Shown piece after piece: positions 47,247 to 60,390 of a DNA stretch of 64,000 bases (positions are counted from its first letter, which is position 1; every line of letters starts with the position of its first letter). The stretch lies in assembly GCF_947179165.1 (NCBI RefSeq), contig NC_077240.1, positions 56,740,501 to 56,804,500 on the forward strand, in the 5' to 3' direction. A program made the position numbers and the translations under genes. This stretch comes from Solanum dulcamara (Eukaryota; Streptophyta; Magnoliopsida; Solanales; Solanaceae). A model generated the notes under the pieces. The model made no database searches, was not told where the DNA came from, and saw only the letters and a program-made list of their open reading frames with translations.

Positions 47247-49831
47247 TGTTATACCCCGTACTTTTGTACCTTGGAATGCTTCTTAAGCTTCTTAAGCCTT
47301 GAAAGGTTCTTAAGTTTTTGGAAGGGTTCTTAAGTTTCTTTGAGATTCTTAAAGATTCTTGAGCTTCATAAAAGTTACCACATGATCCGGATAATCTATA
47401 ACGCTATCAAATAACTCTAAGAAAGGGAGAATGAGATACCCTATAATAGAAAAGATTGTAAATAGGGTCGTAAGAATCCGAAAGAAGTTGGAGACTAAAT
47501 AATGAGTCGTAGGACTCGACTTACTTACTTAAGCTACCAACTTGGAAATCTTACATACTTAAGCTACTTGAGTACATACCAAGCTTATGTAGGAAGGATT
47601 ACATATGTTCGTAAAGTAAGATGAGATTACAAACCCACGAGGGGAAAAAAAGGTGACACGTGGCAGCATGAGAGAGTGCTACATGGAGGAAGCTGGAGCA
47701 AGGGTGTGGGCCCCCACATGCCACATTGCAGCTCATGGTTGGAGAAGGTGGTGTGTTGGACCAATGAGGGCTCAACACGTGTCACCACTTAGGGGTTGAC
47801 ACGTTTCACCCCTAAAGTACCCTATATATACATATTTTATGACTTTTAGCTTCATACTTATCCCATAAGTTCCATATTCTCTACAAAATTCAAGAGGAAA
47901 AAGGAAGAGAAAAAACCCTAGAGCTAGAGAGAAAGTAGTGGCGGCCAATTGGAGAAAAAGGTAAGTTTTCTAATTTTTTTCTGTGAATTAAGTATTAAAG
48001 GTATAACATGATGGTATGAAGTGTTATTAATGTAAATTTATGGTTTGGAGTAGCACCAAAAGGTTAACAAGCAGCCACGAAGTTTTAGCCGTGCTAAAAG
48101 AACTTCCGAGGCGAGTTTCGGGCAAGGTAAGTTTTTTTCTTTAAAATTGGAGTTTACGATGTTTTAATGCATTATATTACATGTATTAAATGAGTCTGTA
48201 AGTGGAAAACTTATATAAGGATGCTTGATATTAGAAACAAACTAAATTGAAGTCATTATAGTTAAATTGAAGTCGAGTAGTGTGGAAATTTTTTAGGGAT
48301 GAAAATTTTTCTAAAAGGGGTGTGGGTAGTGCTGGTTGCAGCCACACGACCCTCCATTTTGTATTGTTAAAGATTTTACGAAATAAAATTTAAAAACTCT
48401 ATTTTGGTATCGTAGTTTTGAGCTAGTTGTTTGGAGTTGTATTGAGTAATGTTGAAGTGATTTGATTTTATATATAGCTGCTGGTTGTTGTTGGTAATAT
48501 GGATGCTAATATTAGTAGTTGTAAAGAGCAAGTTACAGGGGAGATGCTGCCCGATTTCTGGTAATTTTGGAACTAGTAATAAACTAGTCGAGGGAAATGG
48601 ATAAGAAAATGATTCGTATGGATACTTGGTTGTGGATTTGGAAGTTGGACAGTGGAAGGTTATTAATATTAGTATTGCTTCCATGTTAAATAGGTTCAAA
48701 AGATGACGAGGCAAACGTGGTGAAGGGTAACCCATAAGAGGTATGTGAAGCTACCTTCTTTCTCTTGGCATATTTTTGGCATAAGTATGTAAAGCTACCC
48801 TTCTTCTCTCTTGATATGTCTTTGACATCAGTTATATTATTATGATGACATTTTTATGGTACCGAGTACCATAAAGAGCCGGGTATGATCGAGTTCCATA
48901 AAGGGTCGGGTACGACCGAGTCCCATAAAAGGCCGAGTACGATATAAGATGATATAAGTATTCACCGTGTCCCATAAAAGGTCGGGTATGACTGAGTCCT
49001 ATAAAGGGCTGGGTATGATCGAGTCCCATAAAAGGCCGGGTATGATATATGTATACGATGGTAAGATGACATAATTATTGACCGGGTCACATAAAGGTCT
49101 AGGTACGGTATATATACGCATATGATGACCTAATGATACATTTGTAATACCGAGTCCCACAATGGGCCGGGTACAGAATATGACACTGAGATACATAACG
49201 TTGTTTTACAAGATGCAGGTACAGTGATTTATTAATTGTTATACTTGTTCCCTATATCCTTATGTCAACTATGTGCTCCTTGTGGTATTTTATGCTTTAC
49301 ATACTCAGTACACATATCGTGCTAACCTCTTCTTTCTGGGGAGACTGCATTTTATTACCGCAGGTACAGATACACTCTTTGCGAATCCGCCAGCGTAAAA
49401 GTTCCACTCAGCAATTTAGAGGCGCTCCATTGTTCTGGAGCCTAGATTTTAGTACTAACTCTTAATGTATATATTTATTTGTTTACGGGTACGGCGGAGG
49501 CCCTGTCCCACCTTATGTTACTGTTCTTACTCTTAGAGGTTTGTGGACATGTATGTGGGTTGTATATATACGTGTTTACAGTTGTGCCTATATGTCTTAT
49601 ATTTTGGGTCGTTCCCTTTGTCATTGCAGCCTTGTCGGTTCACGCGTGTGTTCATTATGGAATGACCCTACATGTTACGATAGCCTCATCAGCTTATACA
49701 TTGTATTTTCTTATGTTGTCTGTTGGTATGTTATAACTCAAACAGGAGGCATGTTTATTTATAGTTAGCAGGGGTACATGTGAGTGTCCAGTTTGGGATC
49801 CCGTCACGGCCCTTGGGGTTGGGTCGTGACA
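47247..49831 (+). repeat. B2 3' LTR
   Basis: Starts TGTTATACCCCG and ends GGGTCGTGACA. Shows the complete family layout: CTTAAG tract, G-boxes at 47655-47800, TATATATA near 47822, donor-like AGGTAAGT at about 47959 and 48127, a GAGTCCC array at 48855-49060 and a decayed hairpin at 49325-49343. The frames at 49479-49768 and 48376-48735 have no domain. Confidence 0.9.
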
Positions 49832-51060
49832 TTCATCATCATTCAATATTTCATAAGACTCCCTTAAACATAAAAAATTGTTTGATAAACTTTCATTTGG
49901 AGTCTAAGCTTTCAACTCAATTTCATTTCAACATAAGGAAACTAGGTGGGTTCATTTGTATAACCTTCAAATACATTTAAAACAATACTTGCATGCATGA
50001 GAGTGATGGAAATATATCAATTTAAAACATCTCAAACAACCCACCATTTATAGTTTAAAGCTACTTCCAAGTCTTCATATAAGAACCTTAATACATCATT
50101 CATATCATGAAATTGGAAGTCAATACATATCAACATAGGTAAATAAACTTCAAATAAGCCATAATCTATGTATTTAGAATCATCATATAAAAGCCCATAA
50201 GAGTTCAACATTTAAAATTCAAAATATCAAGTTGAGAAATTACTTGGGTTCCATGGGAGAACCCAAGGAGTAAATCCAGATACCTTGGGGAAATAAATTC
50301 CTTAATGAAATCTTGAGAAGGAATGGAGACTTGAAGATACCTTGAGATAAAACCCTAACTTAGCCTGAAACTCTTGGGAGAATTTGAGAAGAGAGAATTT
50401 GTGTGGCTTGAGTCTAAGTGTGAGAATGAGGGCATTGGAAGGGTTTAGGGCCTTTAGATGGGTGAATTATGCCATAAAAATAACCTTATTTTGAATTAAA
50501 ACTCAAGAAAAGACCAAAGTGACCCTTTAGAAATCTGGTCGAAACTGGCTTTATGGGGGACTTTCACAGTCCGTGGTATATACCACGGCCCGTGGTGAGG
50601 TCCCATGGAGTTTGACTTAGGAAAATATTTTTGGGAGTCTGCACGGAGGGTGTCTGAACTTTCTTCACAGAGACCCTTCACGGTCTGTGTAGTGTATCAT
50701 GGCCCATAGAACATGACCGTGGTGCAGTCCTCCTATAGGCCTGCATAGTAACCACCACAAAAACACACCACGGTCTATATAGGGCTCTATCATCCATGGT
50801 GGTCGTCCCTGGACTAGCCTTAGGAAGTTTCCTAAGAGCCTTGGGAGGGGTCACCACAGTCCATGGTCCTCCATCGTGTTTCCTTCCTTACAAGTTTGAT
50901 TCTCTGAATCTTTACCATGGTTACTCACTATGGTCTGTGGTGCTTACCACGCCCTGTGATGGCTATCGTGGTCCACTCCTGGTGCCAGTTTCTGCACCTT
51001 TCTGAGATTTTCCTCTTTTGTTCCTTGGTTTAAGACCTTTCAAATTTCTAGGGTCTTAAA
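49832..51060 (-). repeat. C 5' LTR (right copy), segment 3
   Basis: Matches 9625-10867 of the left C LTR (CATAAGACTCCCTTAAACAT onward) to the end GGGTCTTAAA. Includes the CCACGG-type palindrome cluster at 50555-50960. AAACT follows as the probable target duplication. Confidence 0.9.
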
Positions 51061-53884
51061 AAACTACAAGAACATGATCTTAGGATGGAATTATGATGGG
51101 TCTATCAGCTCTAAATGTCTAAATAAGACTATTAGTATAATTGATATGAGTATCGAGGCAATCGATGTGAGTTTGAGTCCATTTGATTCTTTAGTCTTTG
51201 AAATTTTGCCTAAGGTTAAATTTGGCCAAAATTCTTAGAAAACACACTCAGATGAAAATTTTGACAACACGGTTAGTACTTAAATATTAATTTTTATCTA
51301 GAACGAGCCTTCATTCGCTTTCTGAGGCTTTTGGTCTAATCTTGAGGCCTGTTGTAGAATTTTGTTTAACATGACACTTAGGTGTGGGATGCACTTTTTG
51401 TTGAAATGGCCTCGTATGAAAATTTTGAATGCATCATTGAGTCTGGAATGTCGAATTTGATGGGGTAGCATATATCGTTTGCACGCGAGGGGTTCTGAAC
51501 GAATCTCTAGCACCCCATAGGAGATTTTGGACTTTTCCAAAAAGAGGGCTGTAGCAAGTTCTAGTGCACAAAGTTAAAATCCTATTTTTGGGTTTTCCTC
51601 AAACTTTAAAACTCTATAACTTAAGTTCTAGAGTCTCAAATTGGGTGGTTCAAAAGGAAAACTTGTGAAACATTTTGAGGCGAACGCGTTAGTGAGCTCA
51701 AACACTGATTTGAGGTATTCGATTAAGGTAAAATCTTGATTTTAGGTGATGCACTAGGTATTTTTAAAGTGAAACTTTTAAGAACATTGGGAATTAATGT
51801 CTTGGTCTATGTAAACCTGATTTTAGAGATTTAAGGGTCTAACTTCAAGGAAATTTCGTGATGAATTCGTTGGTGAACTTAGAATTTTGAGGGGAGGCTT
51901 AGTGTGAGGTAAGATTATGAAATTAGCTATTGTATTTGACAATTTTTACTTGGAAGTATGTTGAATTTGGAGGTCTTTTTTCTTGATCATTTTATGTTTT
52001 TGGCTTGTTACAATCGAGAAATTAGCTAGTGCCAGATACTTTCGTGGCTTGTCGTAGCCGTAGATTTGGCTTAGCTGTGCTCGTTGGAAGCTGAGATGAC
52101 ATATTTTGGGGTAAGACATCGATCCTAAAGATATTTATCCCCCTATCTAATTCTGAGCCATTTCTTGATTCTTTGCTCTTATTCAGCGGTAGGCTTAGGA
52201 TTCCTTTATATCTATTATCTATTTGTTGGGGCCGAGGCCGTTCTCAAGGAGCAATTGTCTCCCAAGTTAGTCCCTTCTTGCGCTGACTGTATGGTTTAGT
52301 TTGATGTTACTGTATGTATTGTGTGTTTCTTATTTGGATGATGGTGATGGCATGCTTTCATTGATTGAGTATATTCATCCATTTTATGGTACGATCTTGG
52401 TATTTCATTGGATTTTCACTACTACTTTTGAGAGGAAATTTTCATAGTTTTTTTAAAATTTTAAACTGGTTTTTAACAAGAGTCATACCACCTAGAGTAC
52501 TTTTATAAAATAATTTTAGATTTATGAGGCGTCGAGGACGTGCTCTATTTTACACTAATAGTTCAGAGGCATCGATGATGCGCTTAGTTTTTATTGATCT
52601 CCAGTGTGGCATCGCACTTTTACACTTTGGCTATATCTAGGATGCCTTTATCATGTGCTTGATTATCTGTCACAACATCGCCCTTTTCTACATCGACTTG
52701 GCCACTTACTCTCTAGTACTAGTACAGAGATACTGTATGTCTTTGTAAGACCTTGTTCGGGCCCAGACAATACATATGGACTTCCTGTGTTCCCTATTGA
52801 TCCCTCTGGCTAGTGCACCATAGAATTAGATGAGGGAGTTGCATGGGTCCCACTTGGCAGGATGAGGGCTGGGGTGGATTTATTCACTTGTTGTCATTGT
52901 TGATTGTTGAGAGCCATTGATGATGTTTTTGTTTTTTACTACAAACTTGCATTCATTAGCATCGCTTATCACCAGTATACTTGTATGGTGTGGCCCCTAG
53001 TTTATGAGTGTTGGGGGTATGTTTGTTATTGTTTATACCTTTCAGGGGTATGGGCGTCCAGTCGGTTATTGTCTAATTATACTTGTTCTTATCACTTGTC
53101 GTATTTGTAGTTTATTTGCAAGGTGTCTTAGTTTGGGTTATTATTGTTGGGGTTGACCTGTTAGACTCAGTTGATTTGGTTCTTAGTTTATAAGTGATTA
53201 GCTATGATAGACAGTATTCTGTCCTTGATTAGTTGGCTCCTTTAGTGCTCCTTTCTGTAAATAGATTGTGGCTTATGCGTCCAGGTACGTTCTTTGACTC
53301 TTTCTTCTATAGTTATATATATATCCTACCTCTCTACTCTAATTTCCTTCTTTACCTTGTGTTATATCTTATTTGTTTACTTGTGCTATATTTGCTTGAT
53401 TATCTATGATTTATACTTTTCTTAGCTGTGGAGCTTAGTTGGCCTATGCCTACTGAGTACCATTTGTTTTGTACTCATACTAAACTTCTGCCCCATACAG
53501 ATCATAGTATGGATTCGCTCCATTGATTTAGACTGGTGTGGAGCAGCTTCTGATTCAGAGATTTGGTGAGCTCCTGGCGTCCGGAGTTGCCGATTTCCAT
53601 CCTTGCCAGATTAGGACTAGTCTTTACTTTCTTTCAAAGATTGTATGTACTCATATTGTATTTGTCAAAAACCTTGTACTTCTATTTTGGTTTAGATGCT
53701 CGATGACTAACTCATGCCAGGTCCTGGGGTAGTTTCTTGTGTTTATCTATTTGTTCTCTTTCTTCTCATTGTTCCTCACTTTCCGCTTTATTTATTCACC
53801 TTCCGCTTGATAGCCCGCTACCTCTATTTCTAGGCTAAGGGTTAAGGGTTAGGCTTATCTATTAGTGGGTGTTAGCAGGTGCTA
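51061..53884 (+). repeat. A 3' LTR, second segment
   Basis: Continues the LTR begun at 8387. The 51200-51500 stretch parallels inverted LTR D around 55400-55620 (TTCTTAGAAAACA, GAGGCTTT, GGTCTAATCT, ACCTCGTATGA). The last 460 bp match the 5' LTR remnant. It is cut about 35-40 bp before its expected end by LTR D. Open frames (for example 52604-52813) carry no domain. Confidence 0.85.
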
Positions 53885-56291
53885 TGTTACGACCCAAATT
53901 TGGGTGTGATGACACTCGTCTTAACCCACCGAGACAAGTTAGCCCAAAACTCAATAAAAATGGATAAACTCAAAAATAGTATAATATATAAGTAATACAA
54001 TAAATGCAAAAATCTTAAACAGCTATAAAACTCCAAAAGATTGATTGTCATATGTACAAGCCTCTAAAATAGTATAATTGAAATAAAAATAAGTCTCAAA
54101 AGTGTCTTTGTTTCTCGAATAGATCAAAAGCATAAAAATGAGCAAGAGAGATTGTCGACATCAATAGCTACCTCTAAAATATCTTCAAAAGCCACGGATG
54201 AAGAAAAGGGGAATCTGAATCACTCTTCGGGTTCAGAATCTACACATATGTAGTTAGCAAGGGACTTCAATACATATTTCCCTTCAGTGAATTTAGTAAA
54301 AAAAAGGGACTTCAATACATATTTCAACCCAAATGCAGATGAAAATAATCATGCAATCAATGGGAAGAAAATGAAGTCCAATATCATATGAAATTCATGT
54401 CGCTAATAATCACCAAGTTAGCTTCACAACGAGGCAACAAGGTTAGCTCAGTTCAATAGGCTAATTCATTAGGCTAATCTCTCATTTATAACTCCATATA
54501 ATAAACTCCAAGCATTTTTCACGATTCATTATCAAGTTGATACTACTTTCAATCAATTCACATAGCACGTATCAAGAATACAATTCTATGAAAGTTTCAA
54601 AATTTTAGCATTCCACTTGCCTCGATATCGCACCCAAATACTCTATAACTTGGACTTTCCCTTCCTTCGGTGCTCTGATTCGTAAGAATCTAATCAAACA
54701 TGAAATATAAAATAAATAACGGAGCTAACGACACAAAAATCATATTTTTCAGAGTTGTACCCAAAATTGAATGGGATTGTGGGACCCGCACTGGGAATCC
54801 CAAATTCAACTCCTTGAAAAGGTGTATTTGATCTTAAAAAAATTATTTTCTAATTCACAACACATGTCAATGCTTAAAACCAATGAAAACAGCCCATGCA
54901 ATATTTTCACCAATAATGGAGAATTCAAGAAAGAGGGCAGTCCCGTAGGGGTGGAATATACCTCAAACAAAGCTTCAACGGATAAAACTAATAACACCAC
55001 GGCATTTTTTATGAAATACCCCACAACTTTGCCCCAAGAATTGCTGAAAACAAAGTTGAAACGACCACAAATTTCATAGGAAATTTTGCTCGAAAATAAG
55101 AAGAACAACGGATAAATTCTAGATTTTACCTCACATAAAACCCTCTCCTCAAGATTCTGAACTGAACAACAAATTTCTCATGAAAATCTCTTGATGATAG
55201 ACTCTTGGATCACTAGTTTGGGCTTGAAAAGTTCAAGAAAAGAGGGTTCAAAATTGAGAGAAACCTGAAAAATCTGCACTTTTGTACCAAATTTTTCTAT
55301 TGTTTGCCCTATTTAAAGTCTCTGAACGGACCCTCAAAATTCATTTGGAACACGATAAAAAAACCCAGATATGCTACCGCACTAATTTCGACTTTAAGGA
55401 CTCAATGACTCATTCAAATTTATCATACGAGGTCATTTTAAAAAAGTAGGTCCCACATCCAAGTGCTATTTTAAGTCAAATTCCACAATGGCCTCGAGAT
55501 TAGACCGAAAGCCTCGAAAAGTGAACTAAGGGTTGTTATAGACTAAACTCAATATTTCAAAACTAACCATGCTGTTAGAATTTTTACTCGAGCTTGTTTT
55601 CTAAGAATGTTGAGCAAAGTCAACCATAAATTAACTTTCAAAGTCAAAAATACCAAATGGCCCTAATCTCGTATCAATTACTTCGCTACTCGTGTAAACA
55701 ATGCTACTAGCATAATTTGGCCATTCTGGAGTTGATGGAACTATCAGAATTCGAATTTGAAGTCTCCTTGACCCAAAACTCGAAAAGTCGCAACTAACTC
55801 AACTTAGGCCTTCAAAATACCAAAATGAGCTCGGGACCTCTAAAACTTCAACCAACACTTCTTCTACACTAAAAACTACCCCCCAAATCCAATAGAGTCA
55901 TCAAAATTCCATTTCGAGCATCAAAACTCTGAAAGTTGACCAAAGTCAAACCATGACCTAAAATTCCTCAAATTTCCAACTCAAGACCTCAAAATCTTTG
56001 TTACAACTCCAAAACTAATTTCATAAACTCTCCCAGAACAATTTTCACATTTTGGAGCACTGGAATAGACGAGATTCCATTCTGATACCCGTAGCACCGA
56101 TTGGTCCCACATACCACTTTTGAACACCTAAAAGGCTTTTAAACTCAAAACTTTTCAAAACTCATCTTTTTTAAAGAATTCCCCTAAACAAGTTTTGAAT
56201 ATGATTCAAATATGACTCGAGGCAACTACTAGAAAGGGTAAAATGGTAATTTTGTTAAAAATTGTTGAAAATAACCTTCAGGGTCATTACA
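53885..56291 (-). repeat. D LTR (A family, inverted)
   Basis: Begins TGTTACGACCC and ends GGGTCATTACA, the reverse complement of an A-type LTR (sense start TGTAATGACCC). A polypurine-like tract and decayed interior follow to the right, so it is the 3' LTR of a minus-strand A-family element whose other end is outside the window or lost. The 102-residue frame at 54771-55079 and its minus-strand counterpart have no recognisable domain. Confidence 0.85.
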
Positions 56292-57577
56292 TCATCCACC
56301 ACTAAAATCCATGTTCCTCCTCAAACATAAAGTAAGAGAAAGAGGGATACTCAATGCTACCAAGAGTCAGAGGCATAACCTCCAAGTTTGATATTTTTCT
56401 TCCCCAAGTGAACCCATTCTTAGACCATATCATCAGAAACCACTATTATACTGAACTTTCAATTCAAACTTTGACAATCTGCAAGTTAGGAGTAATTTCC
56501 TAGTCATGGACTAACCCATGGACCAAACCTGAATCAAACTCCTCAAAATCACAGCTTGACCATCAGGTCAATTCTTTCGTCACATAGACACGAGAGTACT
56601 TCTGAACCAAAACCAACTAAAATCAGGGATGGGTCTGAATAGGCCATCAACCACTCTTAATACATGAACCGTTACAGATTCTAGCCAAATATCTATTCTG
56701 ACAACCAAATCTTTCCACATACCCTGGTCCTTACACAACATATACTCATCAAGAGAGAATTCAACATATCTAACCCAAATAAGGAGATGATCAAGTAACC
56801 ACCTGATGAATAATACATCCAAGCGTACAAAACCTCTAACAACGTCGTCGAAAAAAATTAAAATACTAGTTGTGATTGTAGTCAATTCCCAAAAGGAAGA
56901 ACTAGGCCTAATGGTCCTACAAGTATCAAATCACACCTATATAAGGTAGCTCTTCTATAAGTTCTCTTAAGCAAGATAACACTTGTAGAATTTCTAAAAA
57001 CCTTCAACTTCCACAAGGCAACAACAAATCTGCAACATATGAAATAACCAAACTTGCATCAATATTTTTACCCTACCAAAATGGGAATGGATCAGTGCAT
57101 CTGATCCATCAATAGGAATCCATCCAAGAAGTGAAAACACACCATGAATCATTGACAGAGAATCATACACTAAACCCTATTTGAAATAAGGTAGGTGGTC
57201 ACATAAGAATATATGGAACCAAAGTCGAATAACATAATATATTCCTTCCATAGTGTCTATAACACACATTTCCATCTATCTAACTTCACTATCGACCAGC
57301 CTGGTCTTATAACAATCGTAGACATACTCAATTTATTAACTTTCTTAGATCTCTACAATACTCCAATGAAGCCAGCACTACCAATACTACTAAAACATCA
57401 TAGTCACCCCAGCCAATTACTTTACTCTCAAACCCCCACTAGCATCCAAGTTTTCTTAGCAACACCTCGTTGTTCCTAAGATTTCAAACTATAGACCTCT
57501 ATCTTCCCATTTACTCATCCCATGACAGGTACGGATTTCAACCAATTATTAAAACTCTAAATTTTGAATCTCATAGT
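56292..57577 (-). other. D interior, decayed
   Basis: Adjacent to the LTR it reads, on the minus strand, GGATTTTAGTGGTGGATGA, parallel to the end of A (TTCTTTTAGTAGTGGATAC). The longest minus frame, 56580-56885 (101 residues), has no domain I know. No pol motif is visible. Interrupted at 57578 by B4. Confidence 0.5.
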
Positions 57578-60390
57578 TGTCATGACCCAACTCCATAGGC
57601 CTTGACGGGTGCCCGAACTGGACACATGCATATACTTCTGCCAACTATTAGTAAACCCGTGTCGTGTTCGACTCATAGTGTACTAACAGATAAGAAAACA
57701 TGCAAGTGGACAAGGCTGTCATAACATATAGGGCCATTCCATAATACACATACAAGTGAGCCGACATGGCTATCACAACACCAGGACTGGCCCAAATCAC
57801 AATCTAGATAAGCACAACTATACATATATACATATACAACTCAGATACAACCCATGTATATATCCATAGACCTCTAAGAGTAAGAACAGTAACATAAGGC
57901 GGGACAGGCCCTCCGCCGTACCCTGAACAAAAATATATACATCAGGGTTTAGTACCAAAATCCAGGCTCCAGCATAAAGGAGCACCTCTAGATCGTTGAG
58001 TGGGACTCTTATGCTGGCGGATCCCTAAACTATATATCTAAACCTGCGGGCATGAACGCAACCCCCCGAAGAAAGGGGGGTCAGTATGACATATGTACTA
58101 AGTATGTAAAACATAATATAACATAACTGGAAGCATATCTGGAACAGAGAAGCAGGAGATAAAATATCATATAAGAAACTTGTACCTGTACCCTATGAAT
58201 TATAAAAACATGTATGCTCAAATTATACAATATAGCCAGCCCTTTCAAGGATCCGATGAATCATACCTGTAGGACCATCATAGGCCCGGCTCCATCACCA
58301 CCTTATTACATTACATTATCATATATATACATATGTACCCGACCCTTTAGTGAGGGACTCAATGAGTTTTTCATGTCATTGCATTACCATGTCCTCGTAC
58401 AGCGTACCCGGCCCTTTAGTGAGAGACTCGGTAGATAATGCAGTAAACTATGTACATTTACGTACCCAGCCTGGGACTCAGTGATAGAAGGGTTACAGTA
58501 TGCACGAGTAGAGTAGTGAGTAACCATATGCAATTTAAAACATTATTAGAGAACTAATAGTATAAAGGATTAAGCTATCATTTGAGAACCCGAGTAGTAG
58601 TGTCGTCATCTTGGCTGTCCTCTAAATTCCATTAGGGGCTATATTAATTAGCATATCAGGGTACCTACATACGTACCAAAGTATTGCTAACCGCTTAAGG
58701 ACTCCAGAGTACTTGTTTTCATATAGTCCTTACAACTAGGTGCCCGTACATTCATTAAGTCCTCAGCATATAAAAGGTTCAAGGAAAGTAGCTCAACTAT
58801 TATAAAACTTCAACCTCCAGAAGTGAATAAGAGATACTTAGGAATGGAATTACTTCACAGATCGTATCACATTTTATTTACCTCTAAGACATGCCAAATG
58901 AAGAGAAAGAATAGGCTTTACATACCTCTTATGGATCGCCTCCTTTGAACCTATTTAATCATGAAAGTAAATACGAATATCAACACTCGAATTTCCAGCA
59001 TCTTAAGTTACCTTAGAGTATCTATATAACTCACTCCCTCGTTCACCTTTCTCGACTAGTCCCTTAATTAGTTACGGAGTTATCAGAAATTGGGTAGCAC
59101 CTCCCTTTTAACTTACCCTATCAACAATTCCATTTTACCCCCAAACCTTAGAAGCCATGAAAAACAAAACAACCAGAAGCTACACAACATTGAAATACCA
59201 CAATACGATATAATATAAGTTCCAAACAACTCACCCAAAACTACGATACCAAAAAAGAGTTTTTAATCTCTATTTCGTAAAACCTTTAACTATACAAAAT
59301 AGAGGGTCGTGTGGCTTCAACAAGCATAAAACACGCCCCATTTAGACCATGTACCATCCCTGCAACACACCACCACATACCTGCATCCGCACATCACAAG
59401 CACAACACCTTGCTTCGACTACAATTTAACTATAGCAACTCTAATTTAGTTTGTTTGAAACGTCAAGCTCCCCTATGAAATATTTATACTTCCAGCCACA
59501 AAAAAGGCATATAATACACTCCCTAACCACCCCATAACCTACAAATTGAAAGGATAAATCTTATCTTACCCGAAATTGGCCAAAACTTGCCAAATTGAGC
59601 CTCGAAAATTCTCTAAACATGCTGAAATTGAACGGGCTGTTTGTAGCTCTTCCTTGCTTCCCCAAAATGGGATTTTATGTTATCAACCACCGATATATCA
59701 CCATATAATATCTTAAATAATTAATTCATGGAACAAAACTGGAAACCTTACCTTTTCTCTCTTGGCCGTCGCTCCTCTCTCTCTTGTTTTAGGATTTCCT
59801 TCTATCTTTTGGCTGAAGTTTTTGGATGGAAAATGAATTATGAGTCACAAAATAGGTATATATAGGCTGCCTTGGGAGGTGACACATATCATCCCTTATA
59901 TGACACGTGTCCAGCCCCTATTGGGCCAACGCATCTATACAACCAATTAGGGGATGCCATATGGCAGTGGGGTCCACCCCCCCCCCCCAAGTAGGCAGAT
60001 GGGTCAGCTGCTTGCTTCAGCTGCTGCCACATCTCACTCCCTCCTTGCTGCCAGTGTCATTCTCCTCTCTTTCTCATAGGTTTGTAATCTCGTCTTATTT
60101 TAGGAACCTATATAATCCGTGCTACATAAGCTTGGTATGTATTCAAGTAGCTTGAGTATGTAAGACTTCTAAATTAATAGCTTATGTAGGTAAGTTGATT
60201 CCTATGACTCATTAATTGGCCTCCAAGTCCTTCCGACTTCTCCTGACCCTAGCTTCAACCTTCCCTACTATGGGGTATCACATTCTCCCTTCCTTAGAGT
60301 TGTTTGGTAGTGTCGTAGATTATCCGGCTCACATGATAACTTCTAAGAAGCTTAAGAGACCTTTTAAGCTCAAGAGTGTGGGGTGTAACA
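57578..60390 (-). repeat. B4 3' LTR
   Basis: Begins TGTCATGACCC and ends GGGGTGTAACA. Family hairpin at 58062-58080 and GAGTCCC-type words at 58330-58490, donor-like sites near 59570 and 59750, G-box-like ACACGTGT near 59905, a C12 run at 59977-59988. Confidence 0.9.

Larger units (their letters stand above)
23509..49831 (+). mobile_element. Element B2 (family B), with nested insertions
   Basis: 5' LTR 23509-25260, primer site 25265, interior pieces 25277-25410, 28896-29181, 42031-42828 and 45731-47246, 3' LTR 47247-49831. The pieces are separated by B3, B5 and B7. The host C LTR resumes directly after it (CATCATCATTC at about 49834, matching 9625). The 5-bp duplication is not clearly preserved: the left flank is CCCTT and the right flank TTCAT. 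No RT or RNase H is seen, so it is probably non-autonomous. Confidence 0.85.
8580..51060 (-). mobile_element. Element C (chromovirus, Ty3/gypsy), interrupted
   Basis: Minus-strand LTR retrotransposon. Left LTR (its 3' LTR) 8580-10867, interior 10868-15878, right LTR 15879-16643 plus 23086-23508 plus 49832-51060, the last two separated by later insertions. Interior order on the minus strand is gag, protease, RT, RNase H, integrase, chromodomain, the normal Ty3/gypsy chromovirus order. The chromodomain and long LTRs suggest the Tekay/Del clade. Flanking 5-bp repeats are AAATT and AAACT (one difference). All coding parts carry stops or shifts. Confidence 0.85.

Noticed and set aside
54771..55108. 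Overlapping 102- and 100-residue frames on both strands
   Set aside because: Located in LTR D; opposite-strand overlap and absence from the A 3' LTR argue against coding.
59977..59988. C12 homopolymer as a functional site
   Set aside because: A single mononucleotide run in one LTR copy; likely slippage or sequencing noise.
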